From Nissolia schottii (Eukaryota > Streptophyta > Magnoliopsida > Fabales > Fabaceae), in the NCBI GenBank assembly GCA_003254905.1, contig QANU01112002.1, positions 831,228 through 895,227 of the forward strand: a stretch of DNA of 64,000 bases. The letters are read 5' to 3'. Numbering within the stretch: position 1 is the first letter of the stretch; every line of letters begins with the position of its first letter. The position numbers and the translations under genes were made by a program. Below are positions 35,982 through 52,361 of this stretch, in pieces. Under the pieces are notes generated by a model, which had not been told where the DNA came from, searched no databases, and saw nothing but the letters and a program-made list of their open reading frames with translations.

Positions 35982-36564
35982 AATTTAAAAATACGTTGTA
36001 TTCCCATTTTAATTAGTATCTGCCATCTATCATATTCGAGTCCCCAAGAGAGTTTGTAACATGGAATGTTTGCTAGTCATCAAATTTATGTGGAGCATTA
36101 AACCTTGTAGAACTGTAAGAATGAAGGCATTTCATTTCTGAAAACGGGCGAGAGATCAAAAAAGAAAGACAGAAAAACATGCGGGGAAAAAATGCCTACA
36201 CATCTGATGATTCCACATAGTCCAATGTAACGAACAAAGGAGCTTGAACTATATGAAACATGACCAAAGGATTGTAAGAACTCATTTATGATAGGGACAT
36301 ACATCATGAACTAATTAAAAGGTGGTTGGAACCCTATCACCAGCTAAGTCCTACTTCATCCATGTGATAGTCCCCCGAAGGTCTTCAATATGGTCCATGA
36401 TAAAGAGCATCTTGCACGGCGTTGAGGTTCAAAGTTGTCTAGTCATATGATTGTGCAGGCTGGACCAGCAGAAAACTAGACTGTTAGGGAAGATAGCATT
36501 GCTGGTGAGGGCATCTATTCATCCAAAAAAAAAAAACCCCATTTACATTGACCCAATAATCAAC
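35982..36564. other. 3' flank of the SHAGGY-like kinase gene
   Basis: Probably contains the 3' UTR of the minus-strand kinase next to its stop at 36565-36567. An A run lies at 36527-36536. No other gene supported. Confidence 0.5.
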
Positions 36565-41440
<4,876 letters not shown>

Positions 41441-41758
41441 AGCGTGTTTGATCCCAGCCCACACACAACCAAAACTCAAAATCCAAACCCTCAATCAATA
41501 AATACCTTCAAATCCCAACCCAGAAACAAAAATTAAATTATTATTTTTTTTAGGTCAGACAAAATTAAACACGAATAAGAAGTTGGGAGAGCGAGAGAGG
41601 GAGAGAGAGAGAGGTTGAAGGTTTTTCTCTCTCTTCCCTTCCCCTCAGTTTTTCCTTCCTGCAAAATCAAAGAAAATGGACGAGAAAATGAGAGAAAATA
41701 GAGAGGCAAACAACACAAAGCTTAATTATGAACCATGTTTTTCTCTCTCTAATTTGGT

Positions 41759-41768
41759 GCCACGTGGC
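41759..41768. promoter_or_regulatory. Perfect G-box palindrome upstream of the kinase gene
   Basis: GCCACGTGGC, a 10-bp palindrome around the CACGTG G-box, lies about 320 bp before the kinase ATG on minus. G-boxes bind bZIP and bHLH factors (ABA and light responses). Between it and the ATG the transcribed strand is CT-rich (41590-41650), like a plant 5' UTR or pyrimidine patch. Regulation is inferred. Confidence 0.5.
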
Positions 41769-42570
41769 ATTCCAGGTTTTTAATCAATTTTAATTCATTA
41801 AAATTTCTCAATTTTCAATGGTCAAACCTCTCATCAAATCCAATCATTCCAACTTCAAAATTTGCACCTCAGTCAAACGCGAGATCTTGGCCGTCAATCG
41901 GTCATTGGCAAAGATTTGACGGTTGTGATCTTCTGATTTGGACACGAAACGAGGTTTTTTTGTGATTGAAGTTACGGGAATACCCTTGAGGTTTGGGATT
42001 AATTACAAGGGAAAAGGGAATTTTCGGACTGAGATGAAATGTGAAGCGGAATATTCGCGGGTTCAACATGTTTTCTAACAACGGATCATGCGGCATTTTA
42101 GGGCAACAAAGGATTAAGAAAAGGATAAGACTAATGTTTAATAGTATATTCTCGTGAAAAAAGAAAATCTATTTAAATTGTCTTTTATGTTTTTTAATTG
42201 CTTAAAAACCAAGCATTATATTATATATAGAAAAATTGTTTAACTTTACCAAAAATATATATATAATTTGTTTAGAGTCTTAAAAAAGTAGTGTTTTCTT
42301 AAGTAATCAAAACAAGATATTAGTTTTGATGCATTATTGGTATAAAAAATTATATTATCATTTAATCATATTGTTACAACAATAAATGTGGTTAACTTAA
42401 TTGCAATAAATAAATAAATAATAAAAATGATTGACTCTTATATACATTGTAACATTGACCTATTTGGTTACGTATCATTGTTAGTAATATAAATTATTCC
42501 TATGGAAAATGTCTATTTAGATTATCATCTCTCATGTAATCTTCAACTTTTATTTTGATAAAAATATCTC
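41769..42570. other. Upstream region of the kinase gene, then AT-rich intergenic DNA
   Basis: 41769-42110 may hold further promoter sequence. After 42120 the DNA is AT-rich with no open frame of note. Confidence 0.4.
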
Positions 42571-42579
42571 TAACATAAC

Positions 42580-43177
42580 ATGAACCACCACTACCACTAA
42601 CAACAATCACCACCTCCAACATATACCACCCACCACCAGTACGCCACCATCACCACCACCATCATCACTATCGTCGTTGTCACAACCACTGTCACTATAG
42701 CCGCCGCCACCACATACCACTATCATTGCCGTCATTGTCATTGTTATTATTGTCGTCACCATAAGCACCACCACTAAACACTACCCACCATCACCTACAA
42801 CTCACGCCACCATTGTCGCCGTTGCCAACATATACTACCCACCACCATGCGACCATCATCACGACCACCACCTTCACAATCGTCATCGCCACCACCACCA
42901 CTATTGTTACCACTGCCACCATCATTACCATTGTCATCACCAAAATCATAACCACCACCCATCATTACCGCCACCATCACTATTATTGTCGCCATAACTA
43001 CGACTACCCACCACCTGTTGCGCCGTTGTTGCCACTACAACCAATTCAACTACCCACCACCACCACCTCTACTACAACCGTCATATATAATTATTGTCAC
43101 CACCATCACCACTACCACTACACATTACCACCATTGTCACTACCACTGTCGTCGTTGTTATCCCTTTTACCACCACT
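42580..43177. repeat. Degenerate CCA/CAT/CAC triplet tract
   Basis: About 600 bp made mostly of CCA, CAC, CAT and GTC triplets without a fixed period; it resumes at 43728-43785 after an inserted element. Any open frame here (for example 127 codons of T, H and P from 42813) follows from the repeat and is not a gene. Confidence 0.75.
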
Positions 43178-43727
43178 AGCCTTGCTCACGGGTTGAGTTG
43201 AGTACGATCCAACTGACTAAATTACCCAACAGACCAATCCAACGCAGGTCGGGTGAGTCGATTTTGAGGTGATTTGAGTGGGTTATCTGACTTGACTCAA
43301 CTCGCCTGTTAACAAGTCGAGTTGGGTCGATTCGCGATTAATTGTTTAGCATTTTTTTCAAAATAAGAAATACTTTTTGCTAATATATATGTATGTTAGA
43401 AAAATCATATAATAGAATTAATTAAAATATTATAATAATAATAATAATAATAAATATATTATTATTGTAGGTTGTGTTTTTTTTTTCCTTTTTAGGGTTA
43501 AAATTAATTAAAATATAATAATAATACTATATTATACATACATGTGTGTACACGCACTTAAGTCAAGTAATCGGGTGGCGGGTCGAGTTGAATCCAGAAA
43601 TCGCAAACTCGCCACTCACCCGCGAAATGAAGTCTTTGTCAGATAATCCAACTCAACTCGACTTGTTTAGCTCGGGTACATTGGATTTGGCAATTTCAAC
43701 AGGTCGATCAAACCCGTGACCAACCCT
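43178..43727. mobile_element. hAT-like MITE inserted in the triplet tract
   Basis: Inverted ends: left AGCCTTGCTCACGGGTTGAG, right (reverse complement) AGGGTTGGTCACGGGTTTGA. The flanking triplet tract continues on both sides. TACCACCA on the left and AACCACCA on the right (7 of 8) could be the target duplication, though the tract is repetitive. Arms are rich in 'gagttg/caactc' words; the core (43360-43550) is AT-rich with an (ATA)n run. Confidence 0.6.
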
Positions 43728-43790
43728 AACCACCATCATTATTGTTGTCGCCTTTACCACCACCACTACCACTGCAATATACCAACCAAA

Positions 43791-45249
43791 TTTTATTATT
43801 ATTCTTATTATTATGGTTATTTTTTGTTTAATTAATTTATTAATTTTTTATTATTTTATTTATTATTTAAGGGGCATTATAGTAAAATACATATAATCAT
43901 TTTGATATGCCAAATATGGTAATGTAAATTGTAAATTACATTACTTGTGCATACCAAACACTTCAATAACATTACCAGTAATTTAAAATGTTCTAATCTT
44001 TCTGACATGTAATTCAGATTATCGGTAATATTAGTAGACAATGTGTAACGTCCTCTAAAGATCAAATTAAAGGAAATATAAGTTAATATGTAGAATAGAG
44101 TAGAGTGTAGTTGATTGAGGATTCTTCTCTTATTGTTTTGGATATTTAACCAACGAACAAAATGAAGTTGTCACTATTATTTAAAAAGTTGAGTGAAAAA
44201 GAGTGCAATGACAGAACTATAATTAAAAACTATGCATTCCATCTCATTCCTCCCAAATTTGGGGAAAAGAAAGAAAAAGTGAAGATATGATAAAATTTAT
44301 TGGATCCAATGAAATTCATTTTATCAGCTTTCTTTTCATTACATCCATTTTTTGATATCTTAACAATAGAAGATTTGTTTAAAAGTTTTATTTTTATATA
44401 CGTTCGGTGTAATAGGAATGACAATTTGTCCTGCCCTATTCAGGTAATTAAACAATTGACTGAATTTTGGGTAAGTTTAGAAAAAACTTGTTTGCATTAT
44501 TTTGGGTCTAGGGCGAGTATGAGTTTTTGGGTACCCAACCCCCCCCCCCCNGAGTTGGTTAAACACATAATATGCCATTTAGAATATTCAAGCACATGAT
44601 CCCTTGATACAAGACTAATAAAGAGACTATTTAAGTTACTAACTCTCACGAAACTGTATTCTTGCTTGCTCATGCTTAATTGAGGAAAAAAACTACTTTT
44701 GCTTAAATGAATACATGTTTACACTAAAAATGCATTGAAATTAAACCTTTTTGTTTATTTCGTCATCTTCCATTTCATTTCCTTTTCTTCCACTAATGTT
44801 CTTCAAATAAATTTTAATAAGAAAATGAATATTTTTTCAAAAGTGTAAATTACAGATTACCCTACTTCTTACAAATTAACCGTTTGAGCTTTAATTAAAT
44901 ACCAACTTAAGTTATAAAAAGTAATTCACTGTTTTCGTCAATTATGCTTGAAATTGTTAATGTCAATCATTTATTCACGTCATTATGTTCTTTTTTTTCC
45001 GGCTATTTATAACATTAAGAAATAGAGTTATATGATATATGAGTTATAACTGTTACGTTTGTTTACGTGTGCGGCTTGAAATGAATAGTTCTCATTGCCT
45101 TGAGTTTCCTATTAATTAAGGACTAATTCTAACTTGATCCGGGTACTTGCCAAGACCATTTTGCTTCAGGGTAAAATATAAGAACTTGAAAAGGTTGAGG
45201 GATCGGGTAGCAAAATAAATGTTACTGTTATACATTATAACTTTTCATG
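43791..45249. other. AT-rich intergenic DNA
   Basis: No gene supported. 'tgtaacgtcctct' at 44043 resembles an LTR start but no partner was found. An N at 44551 follows a run of eleven or more C, so the sequence there is uncertain. Confidence 0.4.
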
Positions 45250-45660
45250 TTTAATGGATCATTGCCGTGGATGACGTCGGCAATGGGACACCGGCAGGTG
45301 ACTCATATGGGCGGGTCGGGGAGCCAGCGATGCAAGCGGCAGTTGAGGATGTAGGCTTTGGAGGAGGGGGTTTCGTCGATGACGCCGCCGATGACGTAGA
45401 TGGGTGGCCGAGGGTGGCGTAGGCAGAGTCCTAGGGGAAGGGGAGTGGGGAAATGAAGGAAGAGTGGGGAATTGGAGTGTTGTGTGTACCATAGTGGTAG
45501 AGGGGACTGGTATGCGTGGATTGAGAAGTAGAGCAAGTGTTCAACGGAGAGGAGGAGGGAGCGCGTGTTGGAGAAGTGAGGGGATGAGAGGAGGGATCAG
45601 ATTGACTCCGAGACGAGGCGGAGGGTTCCAATGTGAGCACGAGCAGAGTGTGAAGCAGAT
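45250..45660 (-). pseudogene. F-box/kelch-repeat protein pseudogene fragment
   Basis: One minus frame reads SLLSSPHFSNTRSLLLSVEH, then LPLWYTQH, then PPIYVIGGVIDETPSSKAY and ILNCRLHRW. This order (end of the F-box, a linker with W/Y, then a kelch blade with IYVIGG and W) is that of plant F-box/kelch proteins such as At4g19870-like ones. A stop interrupts the upstream part and another follows LPDPPI; continuation VTCRCPIADVI is out of the family pattern. No full F-box and no further kelch blades are present, so it is a truncated dead copy. It is GC-rich in an AT-rich region. Confidence 0.62.
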
Positions 45661-46204
45661 CTAGTGGTTGGCGCGGTGGATGGTGGTTGACGCTTTAGAA
45701 GAGGCGGGGGAGGAGTAGATATGGACGAAGGGGATGATTTCTGCATTTTTGTTGATGATGAATGTATATGGGTTCTCTGTAGTTTGATGTTGGCGGCAGG
45801 ACTTTGGTGTGGAAGTGATAGTTCCAGCGATGGGTGGAGGGCAGGGCGGTGGTGGCGGCGGCGACGATTCTAGGTGGAGGGAGGGGAAAGAGGACGGTAA
45901 GTAAAGAGTGGTAGGAGGCATTTCTGGTTCTGAGGATCGACCAACCAATTACCTTAATTCTGATTAACAATAAGTAATTATTGTACTAATTACAATTAGG
46001 ACTAACATTATTACCATCAGTAAAATTTTAAGAGTTGCCCAAGGTTCATAATGCAATATCAAAATTATATTTTGAAAAACTTTGGGGTCAAAAATAAAAA
46101 TTCAACATCAATAAAGACGTTCGATCAAAAATCAACGGACGAAACACCAGGACTAACTTACACCAGATAAACACCCGGTCCATTTCAGACAAAGCCTTAA
46201 TCGA
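45661..46204. other. Flank of the F-box/kelch fragment
   Basis: GC-rich to about 45940, with overlapping Pro/Ser-rich frames of 86-95 codons on both strands that may be decayed parts of the same pseudogene or chance. Beyond 45950 it is AT-rich with no feature. Confidence 0.4.
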
Positions 46205-48290
46205 GAGGCTAGGAGAATAAATTGATTTTCCATTTTTTTATGAATGGATAGCATACACACCGCTTGGCTATAAATTAAGTCCCCTCCATTTGCAACAAAT
46301 ATAACAATTTGCATATCCCTTTTTCTCAAAGAGAAATTTGCAAACTTTTATTTCTCTTTTGTTTTTTGAAAGTTCTGTTGATCTACACCATTTGAGATAT
46401 ACCTTGGATATTTTGGTGTATTTGGGATATTGGTTTGAGTGTTGTGAGATATTACTCATTTTGTAATAGTTGACATATTTGCATATGGATATAGCTTTGA
46501 GTTAAACCACATTTATTTCCTATACACATTTTTTGTTCTTTTCCGCTAATTCTATAACAAACTGGTATCAGTGTTCTATTTAGAGCCCTAGGCAAACTTG
46601 TTCAAAATGTTAGTTACAAAATTTGAAATTCAACAATTTGATAGGCACATCAACTTCGGAATGTGGAAGGTCCGCACGATGGTGGTTCTTGTACAACAAA
46701 GTGTTAAAATAGCACTTCCTAGTAAGGACAAGAAGCCTGCGAAAATGGATGACTTCAAATGAGAAGAGGTTGATAAAAAATCTCTCTCAATTATCTAGTT
46801 ACCTATCATGGATAATGTACTACAAGAGGTCCTATCCAAGAAAATAACAACATCATTATGGAAAAAGTTGGAGTCACTATACATGACGAAATCAATGGCC
46901 AACCGTCTTGGTGCACCACAACGCTTGTACATACTTTGCATGATTGAAGGTACATCCATTAGAGAATATATCTTTGAATTCACTCAGTTATTATGGATTT
47001 AAAAAATATAGATGAGACTTTCAAAAGTGAGCAAGATGCAATAATGTTGCTATGTTCTCTACCTTCCTCCTACAACAATTTTCAGGAGACACTCATACAT
47101 GAGCGAGAAAGCCTAGACATTGATGAGGTGAAGTTTGCACTATATAGTCATGAGAAGATGGAGTATGATAGTGGTAGACGTGATGATCCCGTTGTTGGCT
47201 TGTTTTTAGAGGGAGGACAAGGGAGACTGGGTCAAGTAGCAATAACAGAAGAAAGTTTATATCAAAATCTAGACATCGTAAAAGGAGATGCCATTATTGC
47301 AAAAGAGAAGGGCATTGGAGGGTAGAATGCCCAAAACTCAAAGATAAGAAAAAGGTTGGTATAAGCAATGTTGCAAGCATTGCTAAAGGTACAAACAACG
47401 TTCTCTTTGTATCAAGTACATTAGTTGGTGATGCTTGGATCATTGAGTCTGGATGCTCTTACCATATGTGTCCAACCAAGATTGGTTTACAACTTATCAA
47501 CCAATTGAAGGTGGTGTTGTTCTTATGGACAACAATATGTCATGTAAGGTTGTTGTCATTGGTACCATCAGAATCAAGATGCATGATGGAGTCGTGAGAA
47601 CATTGACTGAGGTTCAGCAAATACCTGACCTAAATAAGAAACTTATTTCTTTGGGCCCTCTTGATTCCCAATGGTGCAAGTAGTATGCTGAAAGTGGAAT
47701 TTTAAGAGTATCCAAATGTGTTATTTTTGTGACCAAAGGGACTTGCTTTAAAGAAGCACAATAGTTGGTACTATAGCAATATCATCCTCTCATGATCCTG
47801 AGTTAGATACTACTCATTTGTGGCATATGCGTTTAGGGTATATGAGTGAAGCTGGAATATTTATTTTGAGCAAGCATGGCTTGCTTAGAAATAAAGTTAG
47901 GAAACTTGACTTCTGTGAACATTGTGTCTACGGGAAGCAGACTATAGTCATGTTCAACATTGTAATTCACAAGATTAAGGGCACAATTGACTACATTCAC
48001 TCTGATTTGTGGGGCCCAATGCATGTCCGTCAAAAGAATAAGTTAGATACGTATTGACTTTTATTGACGACTTTTCAAGAAAAGTTTGGATTTATTTTCT
48101 AAAGAATAAGAATGATATTTTTTCCTACTTTTAAGACGTAGAAAGCTCTCATTGAGAACCAAGCCAGCAAGAAATTCAAATGTCTTCAAACAGACAATGG
48201 TTTGGAGTTTTGTGATGGTCAATTCAATGAGTTCTGCGAGAATGAAGGCATAATAAGGCATCATACTTTGTGAAGAACACCTTAGCATAA
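46205..48290 (+). mobile_element. Ty1/copia fossil (LTR end, gag, protease, partial integrase)
   Basis: Degraded copia element. The LTR probably ends at 46559 (tctataaca), followed by a primer-binding site 'actggtatcag' (46560-46571) for initiator Met tRNA. Then gag text (LWKKLESLYMTKSMANRL, DEVKFALYSHEKME), a zinc-knuckle region, protease text near 47430, the pre-integrase domain (LWHMRLGYMSEAG, FCEHCVYGKQ, DYIHSDLWGP) and the beginning of integrase (LQTDNGLEF). It stops at about 48290; no reverse transcriptase or 3' LTR is present. Several breaks. The order and words fit the Tnt1/Tork side of copia. Confidence 0.8.
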
Positions 48291-48477
48291 TAAGGTATTT
48301 TAATTGTAATTAATTTAAGAGTTACTAATTGAAATTTGAAAAAAAAATAGAAGAAAGAAATTATAGTAAAATGATATATAAAGATACAAAATTAAAAAAA
48401 TTGAAGAAAGAAATTATACTAAAATTATATTCAAAGGCCTATATGTTCACGACATCTTTTTATGAGATTTATTTTCA

Positions 48478-48510
48478 CTAGTAGGTTGCACGCAGGCACT
48501 TCGTGCCTGC
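48478..48510 (-). mobile_element. Helitron 3' terminus
   Basis: On minus: a perfect hairpin GCAGGCAC-GAA-GTGCCTGC (plus 48492-48510), ten bases, then CTAG (48478-48481) followed by T. This is the diagnostic Helitron 3' end. The element would run to higher coordinates; its 5' TC end was not identified, possibly because of the microsatellite at 48880. Confidence 0.62.
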
Positions 48511-48877
48511 CAATCTAAACTTTTTATGGATTGTTGGTTACAAAAAGTATAATGATATATGAATGTGTAAAAAAGAAAAAAAAAGTGGGAGTGGGATGAA
48601 TACATAAAAATAGTAGAAGACATTGTCAAGGAATGAAGGTAGTGGTCAGAATAATAGATAGACAGTGGGTAGTTATATTTTGTGAGAAAAAAAATGAAAG
48701 AGAAGAAAATGCTTATAAAAGGGTAAAAATTAAAAAAAAAATAATTGGACCCCAAATGACAAGTTTTTTGGGAATCTCATTTGTTGTATGTGTAGATGAT
48801 TTGAGATAAGCAAATGCTTATTGAAAGCAATGTCTTCACTCTTATTTATATCAAAATAAAAAAAATATTTACATTCA

Positions 48878-48879
<2 letters not shown>

Positions 48880-48934
<55 letters not shown>
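48880..48934. repeat. Compound (TC)n(TA)n microsatellite
   Basis: About 18 TC units followed directly by about nine TA units. Confidence 0.95.
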
Positions 48935-49159
48935 AATTGTAATATAATGACACAAGAACATGCAACAACCTAGCGGATGGAGTGCACGCTTAAGAGCTTG
49001 AGGTTCTAAACCCCATGCAGTGCCAAAATATGTATTACTTGTAGCATAGCATGAAAAACGTGGCACATTATAGTGAGACAAACTTAGTGGCTTGGTGGTG
49101 GATGCATGCGCGTTGAGTCTGAAGGTCCTAGGTTTGAATCACACCCAGAGTACAATTCT

Positions 49160-49418
49160 ATGCTTAAATTTATTTTTTTTGAATTAATTATCGAATGATT
49201 TAATCCACCTATAATTGATCCCAATAACAATTTATGGTGTTTTGTTATCGATAGATAAATTCGCTGATAATTTGCATCGGATACATTATTCAAAGCTAAT
49301 ACATTACCAAAGAGCTCTATACCGTCATATACTTTTTGTCAAAAACGTTAAAATCCAACGATAATTGAACTAAATTCGTCGTTAAATTCACCGGTAGAGA
49401 GCATTTTTCTAGTAGTGA
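49160..49418. mobile_element. CACTA-type transposon end with subterminal repeats
   Basis: The right edge reads gagcatttttctagtagtg; its reverse complement is CACTACTAGAAAAATGCTC, a classical CACTA terminus. Inward are recurring motifs such as 'cgataatt', 'atcgatag', 'cgtcgttaaa' and 'caccggt', like CACTA subterminal repeats. The left end was not found, and no transposase is visible. Confidence 0.6.
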
Positions 49419-49439
49419 CTAACAAAAACATATATAATC

Positions 49440-49560
49440 TTAACCCTCGTATAACCATAAAACTAACACAAATTCTAACCCTAATCCTCATATAACCCTA
49501 AATTCTAACCCTAACCCTCATATAACCCTAAACCTAACACAAATCCTAACCCTAAACTAT
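49440..49560. repeat. Telomere-like CCCTAA-rich interstitial stretch
   Basis: Repeated 'aaccctaa' and 'taaccctaaccct' words, mixed with 'cctcatataacccta'. Shorter patches of the same kind occur near 50405-50420, 50580 and 50770. The strand matches the plant telomere repeat CCCTAAA in degenerate form. Confidence 0.65.
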
Positions 49561-49689
49561 ACCCAAACAAATTTTGAACATACTCTTAAATTATAGATAA
49601 AAAATCACAATAAAACAATAATAGTCTGAAAACACAATCACATTCAGTTTAGTCAAAATCAAATATAATAATATAAAAAAGACAAGGAA

Positions 49690-50170
49690 AAGACTTACAA
49701 TGGTTGTGTGATGCTTTAGTGGTAGGGAGGCAGGGACGTGGTGGCTGGTGGCATCGACGGTGGCAAAAGGCCAAGGGCGTAGTGGTGATGACAACGATGG
49801 TGGTAGGGATGCATTAGCGTGGTGGCTGGTAGTGTCAGAGGTGGTAGGGAGGCAGGGGCGTGGAAAATTTGGCGGTGGTGAGGCATGGTGTCGTGGTGGC
49901 AGTAGTGGTGGGTGGTGGGTTTGGCAGTGGTGGGGTGTAGTGGCATGGTGGTGGCGGGGACGACAGTGGCAGGCAGGCAAGGACAGTGGTGACTGGTGGT
50001 GTCACCAGTGGTAGGGAGACAAGGATGTGGCGGATTCAGAAGTGGTGAGGCGTTATGGCAGCAACAGCAAGTGGTCGATTCAACGATGGCAAAGAGAGGG
50101 AGGCAAGGGCATGGGGGCGTGGTGGCGGCCGGTAAGGAAATTGAGTGGTGGCGACAAGTTGAGTGGGTGA
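49690..50170. repeat. Degenerate GGT/GTGG-rich tract
   Basis: About 480 bp of GGTGGT, GGCAGG and GGGGCGTGG words, with a loose repeat 'gtggtagggaggcagggacgtgg' type unit recurring at about 49735, 49845 and 50010. Open frames on both strands (76-129 codons of H, P and T, or G and W) follow from this composition. Confidence 0.7.
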
Positions 50171-50779
50171 TGGAGAGAGTGGGGTGGTTAAGAAAGTGGA
50201 GAAAATGAGTCAGAAAAGAAGATTCACGTATTTAAGGACGTTTGCCATTATTGGCGGATATTCGTTGGCAAACTTTTAAAATATGCTAATAATCCCAAAA
50301 ATGGAACACATCGTTTCATTTGTGCGAAAAATCTCTTACTCAATGAAATTTAAATATCGGTGAATTCATCCATCACTATTTTGACATATTTGCTAATAAC
50401 AACTAAACCCTAAACCCTAACCTTAAATGAATAACTAGAGCAATTAAATAAACCATCATCGAGAAGAAAAAGTAATGTCATATAGTATAGTACAATAATA
50501 ATAAACATCTATACATTATTCTTTAAACATGCATCATCAATTTGAGTGTGCACAATAATCAATAATTTTTGGGTATGTTAAACCCTAAAATCTAAACCTT
50601 AAACGTGGAAACCTATTTTGTTTTGCATTCTCTTTCTATGCACACACCCATACACAGAGTTCTCAAATGGATTCGTTAGTCCTATTGATTCTATCATAAC
50701 CTTTTAGTGATGTGTTTATATTGTGATTGTTTATTAAAGAAGATAAACAAGGAATTTAATAAACTTGAACTCCCAAACT

Positions 50780-51085
50780 CTAAACCCTAAATTTAATAAC
50801 CTTTCTAAATTATTTAGTGATTATCGTAAGATATATCCGACGGTAAATGTTTTTCATATTTTTAAAATTATTATAGCGATTATCGACGGATATATTTGAC
50901 GATAATATGTAAGCACCACTTGGCGTCACATTATTTTGTCGAATACATTATCTGCCGATAATAGTGAGCTTCTACGTTAACATTGTTAAAAAAAGTCTTT
51001 ACTAGCAAATATCATATTCAAAATTTGCCAGCATTATTGGTGGATATATCCGCAAATATTTAACATTTTCTAATAATGATTGAAA
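50780..51085. mobile_element. Second, degraded CACTA-like end
   Basis: Ends 'cattttctaataatg' at about 51063-51077, a worn version of 'catttttctagtagtg' at 49404-49418. Inward are motifs 'cggatatatt', 'ggatatatccg' and 'gccgataatag', as in the first end. The two ends face the same way, so they are not the two sides of one element. Confidence 0.4.
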
Positions 51086-52329
51086 TATAAACTATATTAT
51101 TTTTACAAAATATTCTTTACACCCGAAACTTTTTTGGGGTGAAATTGTAATTTTACTCTTATGATATATCTCTTGATTGATATATCCCAAAAAAAAAAAA
51201 TCTAATTTTAAGATTATGCAAACCTATTTTTGCCACTTTTAAAATGTATTTAATCATATTTTTGACATTTGATTAAACTAAGAGACTACTCCTATATACA
51301 TCAGTTGTATCAATACACTGTCAAATCTTTACTATATGATTTAGGGGTCAAAGTATGGGTACATTTATTTTAACTTATGTAAAAAAGAAGAAAAAAATCA
51401 ATTTTTATAAGTAAATAAATAATTTCTTTTGTAGATATATATACATACATACATACATATATATTACATAGTTAGAATCTTGAATTTTTCAAGCCGGTAA
51501 ATCTTGAATTTTTCAAGCCGGTTTATCAAGATGCTGTTGGTTGGAAATTGGTTCTCCAATCCATGTCTTCTGGGTTCAAAACCATGGCAAAGAAAGAAGC
51601 AGTACCATAGAATTTTGAACTTTTTCAAGGACGAATTTGTTATCCCCAACTTTTTAGGGGTGAATTTATTATTTTTTTAGAATTGGTTACATTCCAGAAA
51701 ATTTCATTTAATTTTAAGATTATGCAGACATTTTTTGGCAACTTTTGAAATATATCTAATCACATATGTTGAATTTTGACTAAACTAAGAAACTACTGCA
51801 AAACATGATAGATGATATTGAATCGACATATTCTCAAATCTTTTTCGTTAGATTATAGATGTGTGGTGCATCCCAATTTGTATGGTGCACCACAGGTACT
51901 GCCGAATATCCCTAACTAATTTTCTACGTAACATTTTTTTCATTATATATATTGTATTGAATCCTGTAAGGTTTTTTTTTTCTTCTTGGTAATCTGCCTT
52001 TCATTATTTTTCGTCAAGGTTCCTAGACTGCTTAACGTAGTTTATTTTTTTTGTAGCATGTATACTAGTAAGACATGGCCCATGTTTTTATGGGGAGGTT
52101 CCAATATTTCTGTCATTAGTGGCTGATAAAAAGATTATCAAGACCTTAGCCCACTACACCAAAAAAAAAAAAAAGGACATTGACCAACAAAATGGGATAC
52201 AGTGGGGCTGAAGTTTGGAATATGCAAATGTACTTTGAGTAGAGCCCATAAAAAATTTGTACCGGAGAAGAATTCCATCATGTTCGACCAAAAAAAAATA
52301 ATGAATTCCATGATGCACATCAGATGGAT

Positions 52330-52361
<32 letters not shown>

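Noticed and set aside
42813-43196. 127-codon Thr/His/Pro frame
   Set aside because: A direct product of the CCA/CAT triplet tract; open frames appear on both strands there.
49591-50208. Several open frames of 70-129 codons on both strands
   Set aside because: Produced by the GGT/GTGG-rich tract; low complexity and mutually overlapping.
52152-52174. CACTACACC plus A run as a CACTA element
   Set aside because: Only one end-like motif, no subterminal repeats and no partner; not enough for an element call.
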